From Shewanella denitrificans OS217 (GTDB lineage: Bacteria > Pseudomonadota > Gammaproteobacteria > Enterobacterales > Shewanellaceae): DNA of 64,000 nucleotides. The stretch is from positions 3,596,001 through 3,660,000 of the forward strand of contig NC_007954.1 of NCBI RefSeq assembly GCF_000013765.1. Direction: 5' to 3'. The notes under the pieces were generated by a model. It was not told where the DNA came from and did no database searches. It was given only the letters and a program-made list of their open reading frames with translations. The position numbers and the translations under genes are program-made. Every line of letters begins with the position of its first letter. Position 1 is the stretch's first letter. Below, in pieces: positions 62,702 through 64,000 of the stretch.

Positions 62702-62985
62702 CTAATACCAATCGTATTAATTATCTGGTCATTCAGCGGGAGTTCAAAGGGGGTTAATCAAGGCGGAGGCTTGAAGACATAGTGGTGCTATGTCAAAAGT
62801 CTTCAACGCAGAGAAATCCCCTTTGAAACCCGCCCCTCGGGGCGTCTCAAGCGTTCCACTTCATCGTTGCATTCCTGTGTAAGAATGAGGTTTGAAAGGG
62901 AGCAACCCTTACTGCATTAATGCGCCTTGAATTGAAAAGCTTGAGGCCCTCTGTTTGATCACATAATTAATGTGATTGGTATAAG
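62702..62985. mobile_element. MITE-like palindromic element, 284 bp
   Basis: Imperfect terminal inverted repeats of 23 bp (62702-62724 and 62963-62985; 20 of 23 match, ends CTAATACCAATC and CTTATACCAATC). Inside are nested arms: TTCAAAGGGG/CCCCTTTGAA and GAAGACATAG/CTATGTC plus GTCTTC, and a CGCCCC/GGGGCG hairpin. No transposase is encoded. It lies in the gap between ldhA and rluA. The element resembles a dispersed Shewanella repeat; that is memory, not a search. Confidence 0.65.
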
Positions 62986-63142
62986 AACAGAAAACCATAA
63001 ATAGCATAATTCCCTTCTGAACGACCCAAGTGTAATAGAATTTATCTTTGGCTTCATTAAACATAAGCCCCAAGCGCTTGCACCTATTACCTCGACAGCG
63101 TATCTTTGCGGGCGAATTTGCACTAACCACAGACGACTCCCT

Positions 63143-63820
63143 ATGACTGATTTTGTTTACCAGCCCCCTACGACACCTTGGCTTGAGATTTTACATCAAG
63201 ATAAAGACGTGTTGGTGGTTAATAAGCCTTCAGGACTATTGTCTGTTCCTGGACGAGACCCCGCTCACAGCGACAGCATCTACAGTCGAGTTCTCGCGCA
63301 ATTTCCTAACGCGCATATCGTCCACAGGCTAGACATGGCAACATCTGGGGTCATGGTGGTAGCACTGAGACGCAGTGCAGAGCGAGAGCTAAAGCGCCAA
63401 TTTCATGACCGTGAAACCAAGAAAGTCTATTATGCAAGGGTCGCAGGTCACTTAAGCCCTGTCCATACCCGTGTCGATTTACCGTTAATTTGTGATTGGC
63501 CAAATAGGCCCAAACAAAAAGTGGATCATAAACTCGGTAAGCCGTCCAGCACGCTAGTTAAAATCATTAGTTATGGTAAGCGCTCTACATTGGTCAAGCT
63601 TAGCCCTATTACTGGGCGCTCTCACCAACTCAGGGTACATATGATGGCGCTGGGTCATCCTATCCTAGGTGATGGCTTCTATGCTGATGCGCTCGCTAAA
63701 CGCTTAGCGCCAAGGCTGTTACTTCATGCTGCAGAGCTCACTTTCTGCCATCCTTACTCCCAAGATACGTTGCACTTTAGTGCCGATGCCAGCTTTATGC
63801 TGCCGGAAGGTGAACAATAA
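63143..63820 (+). CDS. rluA: Dual-specificity 23S rRNA/tRNA pseudouridine synthase RluA
   Basis: A 225-residue pseudouridine synthase. Catalytic Asp64 lies in VHRLDMATSGVMVVAL, the same number as in E. coli RluA. LPLICDWPNRPKQKVDHKLG and SHQLRVHMMALGHPILGD are RluA-specific blocks. It modifies U746 of 23S rRNA and U32 of some tRNAs in E. coli. Length (225) is close to E. coli (219). The gene starts 158 bp after the MITE-like element. Confidence 0.95.
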   Translation: MTDFVYQPPTTPWLEILHQDKDVLVVNKPSGLLSVPGRDPAHSDSIYSRVLAQFPNAHIVHRLDMATSGVMVVALRRSAERELKRQFHDRETKKVYYARVAGHLSPVHTRVDLPLICDWPNRPKQKVDHKLGKPSSTLVKIISYGKRSTLVKLSPITGRSHQLRVHMMALGHPILGDGFYADALAKRLAPRLLLHAAELTFCHPYSQDTLHFSADASFMLPEGEQ

Positions 63821-64000
63821 GACGATTTTGTATTAAGACGCTACTGTTTAAGATGAAGGTTTTCATAGCATGAGTCGCTAACTAATTAGCCTACTTTTTG
63901 GTGGATGTTAAATATCAACCGACACTGTTAACTAACGCCAGCAAGATTAACAATTGTTAACTCATTTTTGCTAGTTATCTAGGTAATTTTGCTGGCTATT
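63821..64000. other. Gene-free right edge
   Basis: About 180 AT-rich bases after rluA. I see no gene or strong hairpin before the window ends. Confidence 0.4.

Noticed and set aside
62909..63130. Minus-strand 73-codon frame
   Set aside because: It lies mostly inside the MITE-like element and its flank, with no family-like sequence.

Overview
The window looks like chromosomal DNA from a marine gammaproteobacterium, most likely Shewanella or a close relative. This is an inference from gene content and neighbourhoods: a strongly RluA-like enzyme, a putrescine (pot/puu) block, glutaryl-CoA dehydrogenase beside a LysR gene, secreted vibriolysin-like and kexin-like proteases, a DUF3634 protein, and palindromic extragenic repeats whose ends resemble Shewanella repeats as I remember them. 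No species can be named from the sequence alone.

Bases 1-17243 are one long minus-strand block encoding an extracellular contractile injection system (eCIS; relatives are Afp, PVC, MAC). In transcription order it holds a DUF4255/Afp16-like tube terminator, an unrecognised 297-residue protein, one sheath, two tube paralogues, a 56-residue DUF5908 protein, a LysM hub protein, a VgrG-like spike, a PAAR tip, a gp25 wedge protein, a very large baseplate protein, a fibre-like protein, a second baseplate protein, and a tape-measure-type protein that runs off the left edge. There is no T6SS membrane complex (TssJLM), and no phage head, lysis or integrase gene. The AAA ATPase and any toxin cargo are not in the window and would lie further left.

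Bases 17244-39400 are a mixed chromosomal region: a chemotaxis receptor; ahpF and ahpC (peroxide defence); an AraC/GyrI regulator; a methyltransferase; a secreted M4 metalloprotease; an alpha-beta fused 2-oxoacid dehydrogenase E1 translationally coupled to a malonyl-CoA:ACP transacylase-like protein; gcdH with a divergent LysR regulator; an intact IS3-family element with a -1 frameshift site; several small enzymes; and an RhlE-type helicase.

Bases 39400-41250 are unusual. Two small unknown genes are separated and preceded by attC-like hairpins, resembling integron cassettes without an integrase. They are flanked by structured, repeat-like extragenic DNA.

Bases 41273-49509 form a putrescine uptake and gamma-glutamylation block (potFGHI, puuA, puuD, puuC). 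The oxidase puuB is missing. Bases 50034-63820 hold a DUF3634 protein, a secreted amidohydrolase, a GAF-GGDEF cyclase, tRNA-Trp, a four-gene J-domain operon of unknown role, a spermidine-synthase-fold protein, a minimal MscS-like channel, a kexin-like protease with a probable dedicated chaperone or inhibitor, a dienelactone hydrolase, D-lactate dehydrogenase, a MITE-like element and rluA.
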